From Biomphalaria glabrata (Eukaryota > Mollusca > Gastropoda > Planorbidae), in assembly GCF_947242115.1 (NCBI RefSeq), contig NC_074713.1, positions 25,702,378 to 25,766,377 on the forward strand: a DNA stretch of 64,000 nucleotides, given 5' to 3'. This document shows positions 34,883-46,000 of the stretch, in pieces. Numbering within the stretch: the stretch's first letter is position 1; the number at the start of each line of letters is the position of its first letter. Under the pieces are notes generated by a model that saw only the letters and a program-made list of their open reading frames with translations, was not told the origin of the DNA and made no database searches. The position numbers and the translations under genes were made by a program.

Positions 34883-36211
34883 TGAGAGCTTGCGCTCCCA
34901 GAGCTAGTTTTATATGCAATTTTAGCTATTTTTTTAAATGTATTTTTGTTGTATAGGTTAGAGCTATTTTTATATATTTTATTTTTATAGGTTAGTGTCA
35001 GATTTTATAGTTGTACTTCCGCATATTTATATAGGCTAGTGCGGGATAGCATAAAAGTGATGTACTACATGCTGTCTTAAAACAGTTCAGTGTACAGTTG
35101 ACCAGTGGTCAGTATAGTATGTCTGTGTGACAGCGGAAGATCTTTGTGGTCTGTCGTCTAATTATTTTATTATTCTGTACCTGGGACGGCCTGCTATTCA
35201 TACTGCTGTGTTACTGCTGAATATTACTGCTGAAATACATGCTGCTGTATCTAATATTGCTGCTATAATTGCTGTTGTAGATCTATTCTAATTCTAGGGA
35301 ATCTAGTGCTATTTTCTAATTTTGTTTCTGCTATAAACAGCTATTATTGATAGATCTAGTATTGTTATTGTTGCTGTAGATCTAGACTAGTGTTATTTGG
35401 TTTCTTTATTATCGCCTTAGTAAACTTAGTTATATTTATAGTCTGTTTCTCAGTTCTGTTCTTAGTGAATAGTAAGGTACTGAGCCTAAGAATAAGATAT
35501 TCTTGTTTTAGTGTTAGTGTTATGAGTGTAATTGTAGGATATTGTAGATCTAGACTAGTTTATTTATTGTAGTGAGTTTGTGTAGATCTAGGTCTAGTAT
35601 AGTAGTTGTCTTGTAGTGATTTAGTTCTCTTTAGTTAGATAGTTGTTTTGATCAGTTTGTGTTAGATAGTTGGTTTGGTTAGTTTGTTGGTGTTTGTAGT
35701 GGTGTAGATTTAGAGGGTTTTAGTTAGTATTAGTTGTTTTCGTTGTAGAGAATATATTATTTTTTATTATTGATTTATTTTTTTATGTAAATAAAGTATC
35801 TTTTTGTTTTATTTAATTTGAAGTAAAGTTTCGTTATTGCTTCTTGCTTTCATTTAGTTTAGGTTAGTATGTAAAATGTTGTAAAATGTTTTACATATTT
35901 CGGATGTTCCTTCAGAGTTGAAGATAGTTTACTTCCTAGTCCAAACCTCCCGCAGGACGACGGGGGATGGGAGCGGGCAGGGTTTGAACCCTCGACCGTC
36001 GATAAATCCGAACGACAGTCTAGCGCGCAAACCGCACGACCAGGCAGCCATCCTGGTTACTTAGGCGACTCTAGCCCCTTGGTCACCATACCGAGGTGCA
36101 CAGATTGAGCCCACCCAGTAGCGCAAACTTCTGCCTACTGTTGGTAAATTTTAATGTTGAGCAGCAGATAATAGGTATCTATCCACTCAGCGCCTGCCTG
36201 ACCTGCTCACA
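34883..36211. mobile_element. Solo LTR, family B, copy 1 (Ty3/gypsy-like fossil) with nested SINE
   Basis: 1329 bp from TGAGAGCTTGCGCTCC to CCTGCTCACA, flanked by the 4-bp repeat TATA (34879-34882 and 36212-36215). It shares its order with 40600-41337: GCTAGTGC, TGACC..TGGTCAGT, GTGTGAC, AGAGGGTTTTAGTTAGT, ATGTAAATAAAGT, then GGCGACTCTAGCCCCTTGGTC and TGAGCAGCAGA. The extra length includes a family-1 SINE and a stretch of repeated GCTGCT/TAGATCTA text. No internal region. Confidence 0.78.
35872..36056 (-). mobile_element. tRNA-derived SINE, family 1, inserted in the family-B LTR
   Basis: On the minus strand GGATGGCTGCCTGGTCGTGC, GGTTTGCGCGCTAGACTGTC, GGTTCAAACCCTGCCCGCTC, GCGGGAGGTTTGGACTAGG and CTCTGAAGGAACATCCG. 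The LTR text on both sides is continuous with copy 2, so the SINE is younger than the LTR. Confidence 0.88.
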
Positions 36212-36269
36212 TATATTAAAAGATATTGTTCAATAATTTATTTATTCTAAGCAAGGGAAAAGTTGGAAG

Positions 36270-36924
36270 TGGTTCCAGTGACATGTCCCTCTTCTATACA
36301 TGGTTCCAGTGACATGTCCCTCTTCTAGACATGGTTCCAGTGACATGTCCCTCTTCTATACATGGTTCCAGTGACATGTCCCTCTTCTATACATGGTTCC
36401 AGTGACATGTCCCTCTTCTATACATGGTTCCAGTGACATGTCCCTCTTCTATACATGGTTCCAGTGACATGTCCCTCTTCTATACATGGTTCCAGTGACA
36501 TGTCCCTCTTCTATACATGGTTCCAGTGACATGTCCCTCTTCTATACATGGTTCCAGTGACATGTCCCTCTTCTATACATGGTTCCAGTGACATGTCCCT
36601 CTTCTATACATGGTTCCAGTGACATGTCCCTCTTCTATACATGGTTCCAGTGACATGTCCCTCTTCTATACATGGTTCCAGTGACATGTCCCTCTTCTAT
36701 ACATGGTTCCAGTGACATGTCCCTCTTCTATACATGGTTCCAGTGACATGTCCCTCTTCTATACATGGTTCCAGTGACATGTCCCTCTTCTATACATGGT
36801 TCCAGTGACATGTCCCTCTTCTATACATGGTTCCAGTGACATGTCCCTCTTCTATACATGGTTCCAGTGACATGTCCCTCTTCTATACATGGTTCCAGTG
36901 ACATGTCCCTCTTCTATACATGGT
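36270..36924. repeat. 31-bp minisatellite, 21 copies
   Basis: The unit runs TGGTTCCAGTGACATGTCCC then TCTTCTATACA. Copies start every 31 bases from 36270 to 36920, essentially identical except one unit with CTAGAC in place of CTATAC near 36325. No spacers of differing sequence, so not a CRISPR array. Confidence 0.97.
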
Positions 36925-37710
36925 TGAGACCCTGGCCCTAAATGGACTCTTTTCAAACACTAATTATATATAAAAACTGCCTGGTATTTAAAAAAAACAT
37001 AAATCATGCAGTTTTCCATAGAGTGGACGGCCCCAGTGTTACATTTTGTCTTAGATATATGACCAGTTAAAGGATCTCTCTAATGTTACATTTTGTCAGA
37101 TATATAGTTATAGTCATTCCCTTCAATCTTGAAATACTACAGAAGACTCACTATCTGAAATCTTTATAAACCATTAAGATCTACCAGTTTCTTTCTCTGA
37201 TACCGGCATAAGACATAACTAATAATTCTCAAGCAATTTAAAATCTTTCAGGTTAAAGTTACCTTTGTTTAGCCAAGAGCCAAAGTGCCCAGCATTAGAT
37301 GAAGCTAAACAGACATGCTTGACAAAGAAGAATTACACTATTACGCACAAAAATAAATTATAAATTACCTTTTTAAAAAATTCTCATTAAATCTATTATA
37401 TATTGTAGATTATTTTGATAACTAATTGTCATAGATTGTTTGCAGTATTATTTTGAAGAGCTGACTTTGTACGTGGCCAAGAAAAGCATCAAAACAAAAA
37501 CGTCAATTCCCAGAGACTGCACCTACAAAGCATGACCAGGTTGTAACCAAACATCATTCCGGGTTCAGGTAGGCCTCAACAGCCATACCTTGATGACAAG
37601 ATCAAAATACAATGTAGGCCATTGGCATAGCGGGGGGGGGGGAGGGGATTCTGTGACTTCTTCTTCTTCGTTATTATTTTACATGTCGTAGGGTTCAGAT
37701 CAGTAATCCC
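36925..37710. other. Intergenic, nothing recognised
   Basis: TGTTACATTTTGTC..AGATATAT is present twice (about 37038 and 37083). A G run lies at 37631-37646. No gene. Confidence 0.4.
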
Positions 37711-39383
37711 TTGGGCGTAGCCAGAGGGGTTGGGGTTCACCTCCCGAAATGAAAGTTAGTGTGGTAGCTGCTAGTTCCAGTGCTTGCCTTTCTGCTCTAT
37801 GGCTGTCTGAGAGATCGTCAGTTGCAATGGACTTTTCCAGTCTTTCTCCATTGGGCCATTCAATTAGTATGCCAGCTCCTCCGTTTGTATTGGATTTTTT
37901 GGGAGGATCCGTCTGTGTAAACTCTGACCCATTGGTTGTTGGTGTAATGGGTTCTTAGAAAAGAGTTCACTAATTCCTTGAACTCTGTTTGGTTGTGATC
38001 GGATATTTTTGTTACGCTTTCGTTGCTGTCTCTTATAAAAGGGAGAGAACTCTAGTCCCACGGAGGAAAAGCATTATGATGCTTTGTTGACTCAATAGTG
38101 ATATTTCCTAAGTGGTATTTTTTTTTAAGGTTCTGTGATTCCTGAACAAAAGGAATTCTTTTAAGTCGGTTTTGGGTGCCAGTCTTATTCTGTGACTGAT
38201 TATTTTGCTTTAATTTTGTGCGAGATTTTAATGTTAAACCATCACCTCCCTCAGCGCAGACAAGTGGGTTTTGAGTTTAAAATCCCCCTCCATGGGGGTT
38301 TGAGGTTACCCCCCTCCCTCTTCAACAAAACAAAAAATAATGCAAACGATAAGCACCAAATTCCATGAGCGTAGCCAATGGGGATTTTTTAAAGTCTAAA
38401 ACCCCTCGCCAACATTTGTTTTACGATAAAACTTAACATCATTATAAGACTAAAGCAAACAACAGTCAACAGATTCTATGAGCGTAACCAAGAGGGGTAT
38501 CGATTTTACCCCCCCCCCCTCCAGACGGATTTAAGTTAAAACTCCCTCCACTGCCCTCCAGAGGATTTTGAGTTTACCCCCCCCCCCCATTAAAGGGTTT
38601 GAAGCTAAAAACCACCTCTTCAATATAAAATTAAAGCAAACTACAGTCACACAATTCTATGAGCGAAACCAAACGGAAGGGGGTGAGTTTAAAACCCCCT
38701 CCAGATGCTTTTAAGTTTAAAACCCCCGAACCGAGAGTTTCTAGATTGAAAACAGATCTTTTCAATATTATTGTAAAGCAAACTACAGTCGCCAAATTAT
38801 ATGAGAGTACTTAAAGAGTTTTGATTTTGTTGAAAATAAAATTCAGAGATTTTTTTAGTTTAACACCCCCCCCCCCCCCAGAAATAGATGTTTTTGACGA
38901 TAAAACTTTCCTTTTCGATATAAAATCTAAAGCAAAGTATAGTCACCAAATTCCATGAGCGTAGCCAAGAGGAGTTATAAATTTCTCGCAGTCGCTGGGC
39001 TCCATTTATAAAGTGCAGTGAATGTCAGATTCGGTTTTTGAACTAATTTTTTTTTAATAGCAGGATAATGCACTGTAGAATATGCATTTTTTTTTGTTGT
39101 TGTTTTTAAATACCGGAAATAGTACTTAGCGCCGGGACGGATGCCTCTACTAACCTGGGGGAACTCTCAGCTCTCTTCTAGAACCCCTCGCTGGCTAGGG
39201 CAGAGGGTATACAGTCTTTCCACTATCTCTAGGAAGATCCTATTCTAGGGTACAATAAACGTCTTTCGAAAGAATAAAAGGTCGGAATATAATAAAGATT
39301 AATTACGTGTGTACACAAACACACACATATTTATCGGTTGGCGAAAGTCCCCATCCCCGAAAAAAATCCTGGCTACGCCCATG
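37711..39383. mobile_element. Foldback-family DNA element (GGGCGTAGCC ends), copy 2
   Basis: Bounded by TTGGGCGTAGCCAGAGGG and CCTGGCTACGCCCATG. The interior carries at least five degenerate units in which GCAAACTACAGTCACCAAAT, TCTATGAGCGTAGCCAA and a run of C follow each other (near 38362, 38471, 38655, 38790 and 38945). The right portion (ATAATGCACTGTAG.. to AATAAACGTCTTTCGAAAG) matches copy 1. No transposase. Confidence 0.75.
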
Positions 39384-39784
39384 TTGCCGGCTACAATGGC
39401 CCATAATGTCCCGTTAGAAATATAAAAGACATGAGACGATGAAACATAAAATTATTTGATTACACAACTTCGGACCAGGAGCAAACTGGCTAATGCTCGG
39501 TGGGCCGGTACCCAAGTAGACAGATTTAAATAAATTAAAGGCCAGTAAGCAAGTTCATAGTATTCTCTTTACAAAAAAAAAATTGAGGGACGGCGCGGAG
39601 CGTCGTGATTTGTCTTCATCTTGCCTCTATTAAAACATTTCCTTTTATATTGTTATGTATTTCTCTTTTTCTGGATCAATTTACTGGTAGAGACACAAAT
39701 AAACACTGCCAAAAACTTGACAATTCAACTTTCAGCTTCATATAACTTTATTGACTATCAACTGCGATTCGTCACTGTAACAAG
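39384..39784. other. Intergenic with fragment of the 29341 MITE family (39473-39560)
   Basis: GGAGCAAACTGGCTAATGC and TCGGTGGGCCGGTACCC followed by TAAAGGCC..TTCATAGTATTCTC resemble 29345-29480. Otherwise nothing. Confidence 0.45.
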
Positions 39785-39985
39785 TTGCATAGAAGACTGT
39801 ACAATATCTGGTACCGCCTTTACTTTTCCCCAACTAATGTCCGGTACCCATTAGCTCTGGGTGAACTCGGGTGCCCTAAATATCCCGGAAGTAAAAATCA
39901 CAGTCTTCACCATGATTTAAACCCGGAACCCTGGGTGGGAAATCAAGCGCTTTACCGCTCAGCCACCGCGCCTCCTCGAATGAGA
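39785..39985 (-). mobile_element. tRNA-derived SINE, family 2
   Basis: Minus strand: GAGGCGCGGTGGCTGAGCGG (A-box region, TGGCTGAGCGGTAAAGC), B box GGGTTTAAATC, then GAAGACTGTGATTTTTA, CACCCAGAGCTAATGGGTAC and TTGGGGAAAAGTAAAGG. Clearly distinct from family 1. Confidence 0.82.
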
Positions 39986-40599
39986 TAATGCCAATCCAAT
40001 GTGAACTTAGGAGACATCCGCAGGAAATAAAGCAAGATGTATTTTCACACAATAGTATTATGCGAGGGACATTCTAGGAAGGCCTACATATTGCGCACGG
40101 ACGTCTGTAATGGGCGTGAGCTTTTTAACAATATTCTTTGTGTTAAGTAAGACGTCTCTATCACGGACATTTTTTTCACACAAAAGTCGTCACTTTAATG
40201 AAGTGCAATAGACGGAAGAAATTCGATCATTCTGAGACAAAAAATAAATCCATAAGAATCACACTATTAACGGAGACGTTTCAAAATGTTTTCTTCAAAA
40301 CGTTTTGACCCACATTGTTGCATACGTACCTCGCAAAAAGCGGTCTGCATTTAACAAGGTATTATTAGAAGATAAAACGACGTCTCCTACTTAAGATATT
40401 TTAATTTTTAAACAATGAATTTTACTTATATTCAGATAAATTACACTGAAAATAAAACATTTTTTTTCGCCGCCCCTTCTCCTTGTTGCTAGTTGGTCAT
40501 TGGCTTACCATCCAAACAGCTAGCACAACTGAACCAATGTAGGTGTTTTATATTTTTAATAAATAAACTTTAAATAACTTAAACTATTTCTTTTGTGAA
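39986..40599. other. Intergenic, no gene seen
   Basis: No repeat ends or reading frame of note. Confidence 0.4.
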
Positions 40600-41337
40600 T
40601 GTGAGCTGGCGCTCCTAAATCTATTTTTTTTTTTTTATCTATTTATATCTGTATTTTAATTTTTGTAAACTATCTAGGCTAGTGCTGAGTGCATGCCTGT
40701 CTCCCGCCAGCTCTTTAACTTTAAAGTTAGTGTAGATGAGTCATGACCTGGCTCTATAAATAGAACGGATGCTGTAGTGTCTTGTCCCTTTTTCCAGTGT
40801 TGACCGCTGGTCAGTGCTTGATTAGCTGGTCTGTGTGACCAAGCAGTGAGTTAGAAAATTATTTTTAGTGTTGTTCCTGTGTGGACTGCCTGCTATAATA
40901 CCTGCCTGTCTGCTGTAGTTCTGCTTTACTGTAGTAGCTTACTGTTTAGTGTAGTTGTAGATTTAGCAACATAGATCCAGAGGGTTTTGGTTAGTGGAGT
41001 TGTTAGGTTCAGTTAATTAGGGTTCATTAGTTGTTTAGTAGTATGTATATTTATTTTATTACTGTTTTTTGTATCATGTAAATAAAGTGTATATAAGTTC
41101 TTTTTATAATTTTAGTTGGCTGTTTTATTTTTAGTTAGCTAGATTAGTGCAGTTTAGTTTAATTGTGATGTCTGGTTGCTTAGGCGACTACTCTAGCCCC
41201 TTGGTCGCAGACTGAGGTGCACAGATTGGGCCCACCCAGTAAAGCTACCACCTGCCTACTGTTTATAAATGAACAAATGTTGAGCAGCAGAGAACAAAAA
41301 GGCCTCACTCAGTAGCGCCACTCCTGACCTGCTCACA
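40600..41337. mobile_element. Solo LTR, family B, copy 2 (Ty3/gypsy-like fossil)
   Basis: 738 bp from TGTGAGCTGGCGCTCC to CCTGCTCACA with inverted TGTGAGC/GCTCACA ends and a 4-bp flanking repeat TGAA (40596-40599 and 41338-41341). It contains a TATA-like CTATAAATAGAACG at about 40761 and AATAAAG near 41090, in the order expected for U3, R and U5. No internal region. Confidence 0.82.
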
Positions 41338-41380
41338 TGAATATAAACTCAATATAACTAGCCTATTATTACAATATTTC

Positions 41381-41690
41381 AGATTTAACTTGAGTTAGAG
41401 ATATACTATTTGAAATAGACTGATATTTAACTTGAGTTAGAGATATACTATTTGAAATAGACTGATATTTAACTTGAGTTAGAGATATACTATTTGAAAT
41501 AGACTGATATTTAACTTGAGTTAGAGATATACTATTTGAAATAGACTGATATTTAACTTGAGTTAGAGATATACTATTTGAAATAGACTGATATTTAACT
41601 TGAGTTAGAGATATACTATTTGAAATAGACTGATAGGCCTATTTAACTTGAGTTAGAGATATACTATTTGAAATAGACTGATATTTAAAC
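41381..41690. repeat. 42-bp tandem repeat, about 7 copies
   Basis: Unit GATATTTAACTTGAGTTAGA, GATATACTATTTGAAATAGA, CT. Copies begin about every 42 bases from 41381. One junction near 41632 has an extra GGCCTA. Confidence 0.95.
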
Positions 41691-41726
41691 GAAATCTAGT
41701 GCACCATAAACAACGTTATTACTCTT

Positions 41727-41812
41727 TCATGTCTCAAGATTATCTAATGTTTCACATTTGCATTACGTTTCATGTCTCAAGATTATCTAATGGTTCACAT
41801 TTGCATTACGCT
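41727..41812. repeat. 44-bp direct repeat, two copies
   Basis: TTTCATGTCTCAAGATTATC then TAATG(T/G)TTCACATTTGCATTACG occurs twice in tandem. Confidence 0.85.
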
Positions 41813-43063
41813 AATTTCATCATCCTCAATGCATAATGACCAATCAATCGCTTAATCTCTTCTTACTGCCACCTAGGAAACAAGCACACTCTATAACACC
41901 CCTTTTTGTCAGGAAGTTGCAAATGAACTTAATGTAGATCTACATCTACATTCTATAATCGGCCAAAAATATTCTACTCTCAATTAACAGCCATTTCAAA
42001 TAAAAGTGACAATGTTTTAAAATTGACTTTGTAATTACAAGATCTAGATCTACTTACAGGGCGGGCTATTCGACTCGAAACAAATATTACAAACAACCCG
42101 CGAAAATTCAAGACCAGGAAAGAGTCGGCACCTATGGAAAAAACCCGTGGGAATCCCTCGCGCGCCTTCTTTTTTTCTATCTTTTTAAAGTTTCCAAAAT
42201 AACTTTTATTGTACGAATATCGTCTCTCCCCTCTCTCTCCCCCCCCCCCCCCCAGTTTTCAAAGGATGGTGATCAGAATTTAAACCAAAAATTAAACAAA
42301 AAAGAGAGAAATCTTGGAATAATAATTTGGCCGCCCCCTACATTCGGCCGCCTGCGTTCAATGCACACATTGCACAATAGGTAGCGGCGGCCCTGGTCAT
42401 GGGCCAAGTAAGGTATGCATATCGTGTAGGCCTACACGGCGCGCCGAGCCTGCTATACGTGGCCGAGGGCAGCGCTAACCATGGGGAGTTTGCCTCATAT
42501 TCCTATAGGCCTACTGTAACCGCCACGTTCCGTGAAGGGACCGCCACTCCAGGTAACGAGACACTGATGTCGGTCCCTTGGTGGAACGGTGTGGCGGACT
42601 TTTTGGACTGGGTTGCTGGCTTTTGTTCCATGCCCACCCCAAGTAAGATAAAAATAAATTTTAAAAAAGCTCACACAGGACAGGGTATCCTGCCGGGGCC
42701 TTAGATGTTTCCACGGAGGCGACATAGACTGAATCCTCCGGGCGACTCGCTCCAGAATCTGAGTGATGTATTCGATCCATAGACTCTAGATTATAGATCT
42801 ATATAATCTATGGTTCGATCGGTTCCATGGTTGGATAACGAAAGAAAAGTAGAAATATATTATAGTTCAGTGCAAATAGAAAAGTGCCGCTCATTTTTGT
42901 TTATCTATAACTTTATGTCATTTTATGCCGAGCTGTTTTGTTGTAGTAACTGTCATGGCGAAGTAAATTGTAAAATGGTCTGATAGATCTATGATATTCT
43001 ATGTTTATAAAAGCGTCTTAGTTATTACAGCTAATCGGATCTAAGGTGTTAATTGAATTTAAA
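41813..43063. other. 5' flank of LRRC73 with an unusual GC-rich segment at 42380-42770
   Basis: The GC-rich segment differs sharply in composition from its AT-rich surroundings. It holds a 101-codon plus frame (SYRPTVTATFREGTATPGNE to KAHTGQGILPGP) that I cannot place; a repeat is more likely than a host exon. Immediate LRRC73 upstream sequence is AT-rich, with no confident TATA box. Confidence 0.35.
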
Positions 43064-46000
43064 ATGACTGATGCAACCTTTAATAAATCTGGCACAAAAC
43101 TCACGAATGAAGAAGTCGTACTAGTTTGTCGAGCGCTAAAGGCAAATCAAATGCGTTTGTTATGTCTTCGTGAATGCAAACTAGGGAAAAAAGACTTCCA
43201 AAGTATTTTAAAATGTATAGGCTCCTGCCAGTCACTTCAACAGCTGACTTTAAATGTAGGCATCATAAACAATTTAGAACAAGTTGAGCTTTTGGCTAAA
43301 TGTATTTATAAAAATACATCCTTAACTGGACTACAGTAAGTTTAGGCTTAAATCATATAATAATATAATATAGAGACAATTATTAGGAAGTAAGTTTATT
43401 GTAATAAAATAACACACACACACACACACAAATATTCAGTAGATCCATGATCTATCTCAGTTATGCACTAAGGTCCCAATTATTTTGCTATGTTTATTTA
43501 TTTTGTTTGTTTTACATGTTTTGGATGTTCCTTCAGAGTTGATAATTTACTTTTGAGTCCAAACCTCCCGCAGGACGATGGGGGATAGCAGTGGGTATGG
43601 TATGAACCAGTAACCATTGACAGGTCCGAATGACATTCAGCGTGCATATATAACCGTACGACCAGGCAGCCACCTATAATATTGTCTTTTTAACTATTAA
43701 AGTATATATGTTATGTAGAAATAATTCTTCTTTTAGAAGTATCTAGACTTTTTTTTAGAGCTATGATGCTGAAATTTCTTTAGCATCAGTTGCTAACTTT
43801 TAAAAAAATAACAGATTCTTTTAGTTATGTATTTTCTTTACTATGTTATAGTTTATAATAGTTAATTCAAATTTTTTTTGTCGCCTTATGCAATGCAAGT
43901 TATAGATCTACTTTCAGCTGTTAAATTTACACTTAAATATATTTTTAAAATCATGTAATTTTGTTTTCTCTTTAATTTAACTTAGCTACTTCCTTTTATA
44001 CAGCATTCATGGTAGTGAACTAGGGGATGTTGGTTTGCAAGTCCTAGGAAGGGCATTAAGCTTTCATCCAGGCATTGTTTCATTAGACCTGGGAGACTGC
44101 CAGCTAAGTGACATGTCTATTGATGTCCTGTATTCACTGTTACTGCCTACCAACAACAGGCCAGGTGTGTTAAAAATATCGGCATTTGACTGACTGTGAT
44201 TAATTGTTTCAATTGTTTTAATTTGTTTGGTGTTAACAGTAAATGAACATTAACATAAATATTATGTATTAATACTTAAGAGATTTGTCTTTAAATCACC
44301 TCTTTTATTCAACAGGAATAACAGAATTAACACTGAGTGATAATCCCAGAATAAGTGCATTAGGGTGGACTCAATTATCAATGTGCCTTGCAAATTGCAG
44401 CTCGCTCAAGTGGCTATTTTTAGATTACAATCCTCTTGGTGACTACTCAGCTAGCTGTATATTGACTGGCATTGCTGCTAGCCAGTCAGTAGAATTATTA
44501 GACATGGAAGGATGCGGCCTTACTGAACACACTGGGCAGGTTTGTTAGTTGCTATTTTTTTCTCTCACTGACAAGTATTATCATGATAATAGTCTATTTG
44601 AAATTGAGGAAAATAACTCTCCACTTCTTTATTGATCTATTTTTTTTTTATTTAAAAAAAATAAAGGTAGAGTTTTAAAAAATAATTATTAAAGAAAAAA
44701 ACAACTATTTATGTTGTTTATTTTAAAGCTGAAGCAAGAGTCCATACTCATAATTTAGTTTTAAAGTAACTTAGAGAGGATGACTGCCTGGTCATTTGAT
44801 ATGCACTTTGGACTCAATGATCCTAATTTTGACCTCTGCATACATCAACTGCTATCTGTCAGGAGCTTTGGACCAAGAAGTAATAATCTTCATTTCTGAA
44901 GGACACCTGAAACTAATTAAACAAACAAGTGAAACAACGGAATATTTAGTATGCTTTTTACACAGTCTTAGGGATGGTTTCAAATTTAATTACTGCTTGC
45001 CGTTATTCTTTGTCATTCATTATAAGATTTAGAGTATGAAATGATGTTCTTTTTTTTCATTCACTCAAACCTTTGAGCAGGGCCGGTCTTAGGTCACTGC
45101 AACCTATGCGGTTGCAGTGGGCCCAGCGCTTTCATAGGCCCCGTGCTAATTCTAGGTGTAATCATTAAATTGCAAAATATATACGAAAAATTCCTGGAAA
45201 TCTCCTGAACTTATTAAAATCTCCTGAAAAATAGACTAAATTGTCATTTGTGGGTTTCGTTCTTTGCAGAAAACGCCAATCCTAGGCGCGATAAAAGAAA
45301 AAAAGGCATAGTCAGCTTTCATGTAATAAAGTTTAATAATCGGGTGAATTTTCACCTTAATCGGAAGTTCCAATATTTTGTTTATTTTTATAGTCATTGG
45401 CATATAAATATGTCATAGGTTCGTAAAGTAAAGTTAATTTGATCACAATTTTGTACTTAGTAATAAATGAATAAAATTCAAAATTTTGTTTCTAATACAA
45501 AATCTTAATTTTCACTTTTTATCCTTATTCCCACCCAGACTAGGCCCCGAAAATAAATGTTTCACCTTAATCGGAAGTTCCAATATTTTGTTTATTTTTA
45601 TAGTCATTGGCATATAAATATGTCATAGGTTGCAAGGTTCGTAAAGTAAAGTTAATTTGATCGCAATTTTGTACTTAGTAATAAATGAATAAAATTCAAA
45701 ATCTTAATTTTCACTTTTTATCCTTATTCCCACACAGACTAGGCCCCGCATAATCAGTTTTGCATAGGGCCCCGCAACTGTTAGGACCGGCCCTGCCTTT
45801 GAGAATAAAGAAAAGTTATTGTTTTTTAAACCAAAAAAGATCAACATCTGATTGTTTTCTAATTTTTGTATTAATTTTTTTTAAACTGGAAAATAAATGT
45901 TTCTTAATGTTTTCGGATTATTAACGATAATATTTTATTGAAACCAGGTGCTATTACATTTGGTGCAAAACCATCTTGGCAGTTTAAGCAGAATTAAGCT

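Noticed and set aside
36270-36924. Regular 31-bp repeats that could suggest a CRISPR array
   Set aside because: Units follow each other without spacers and the genome is eukaryotic; it is a minisatellite.
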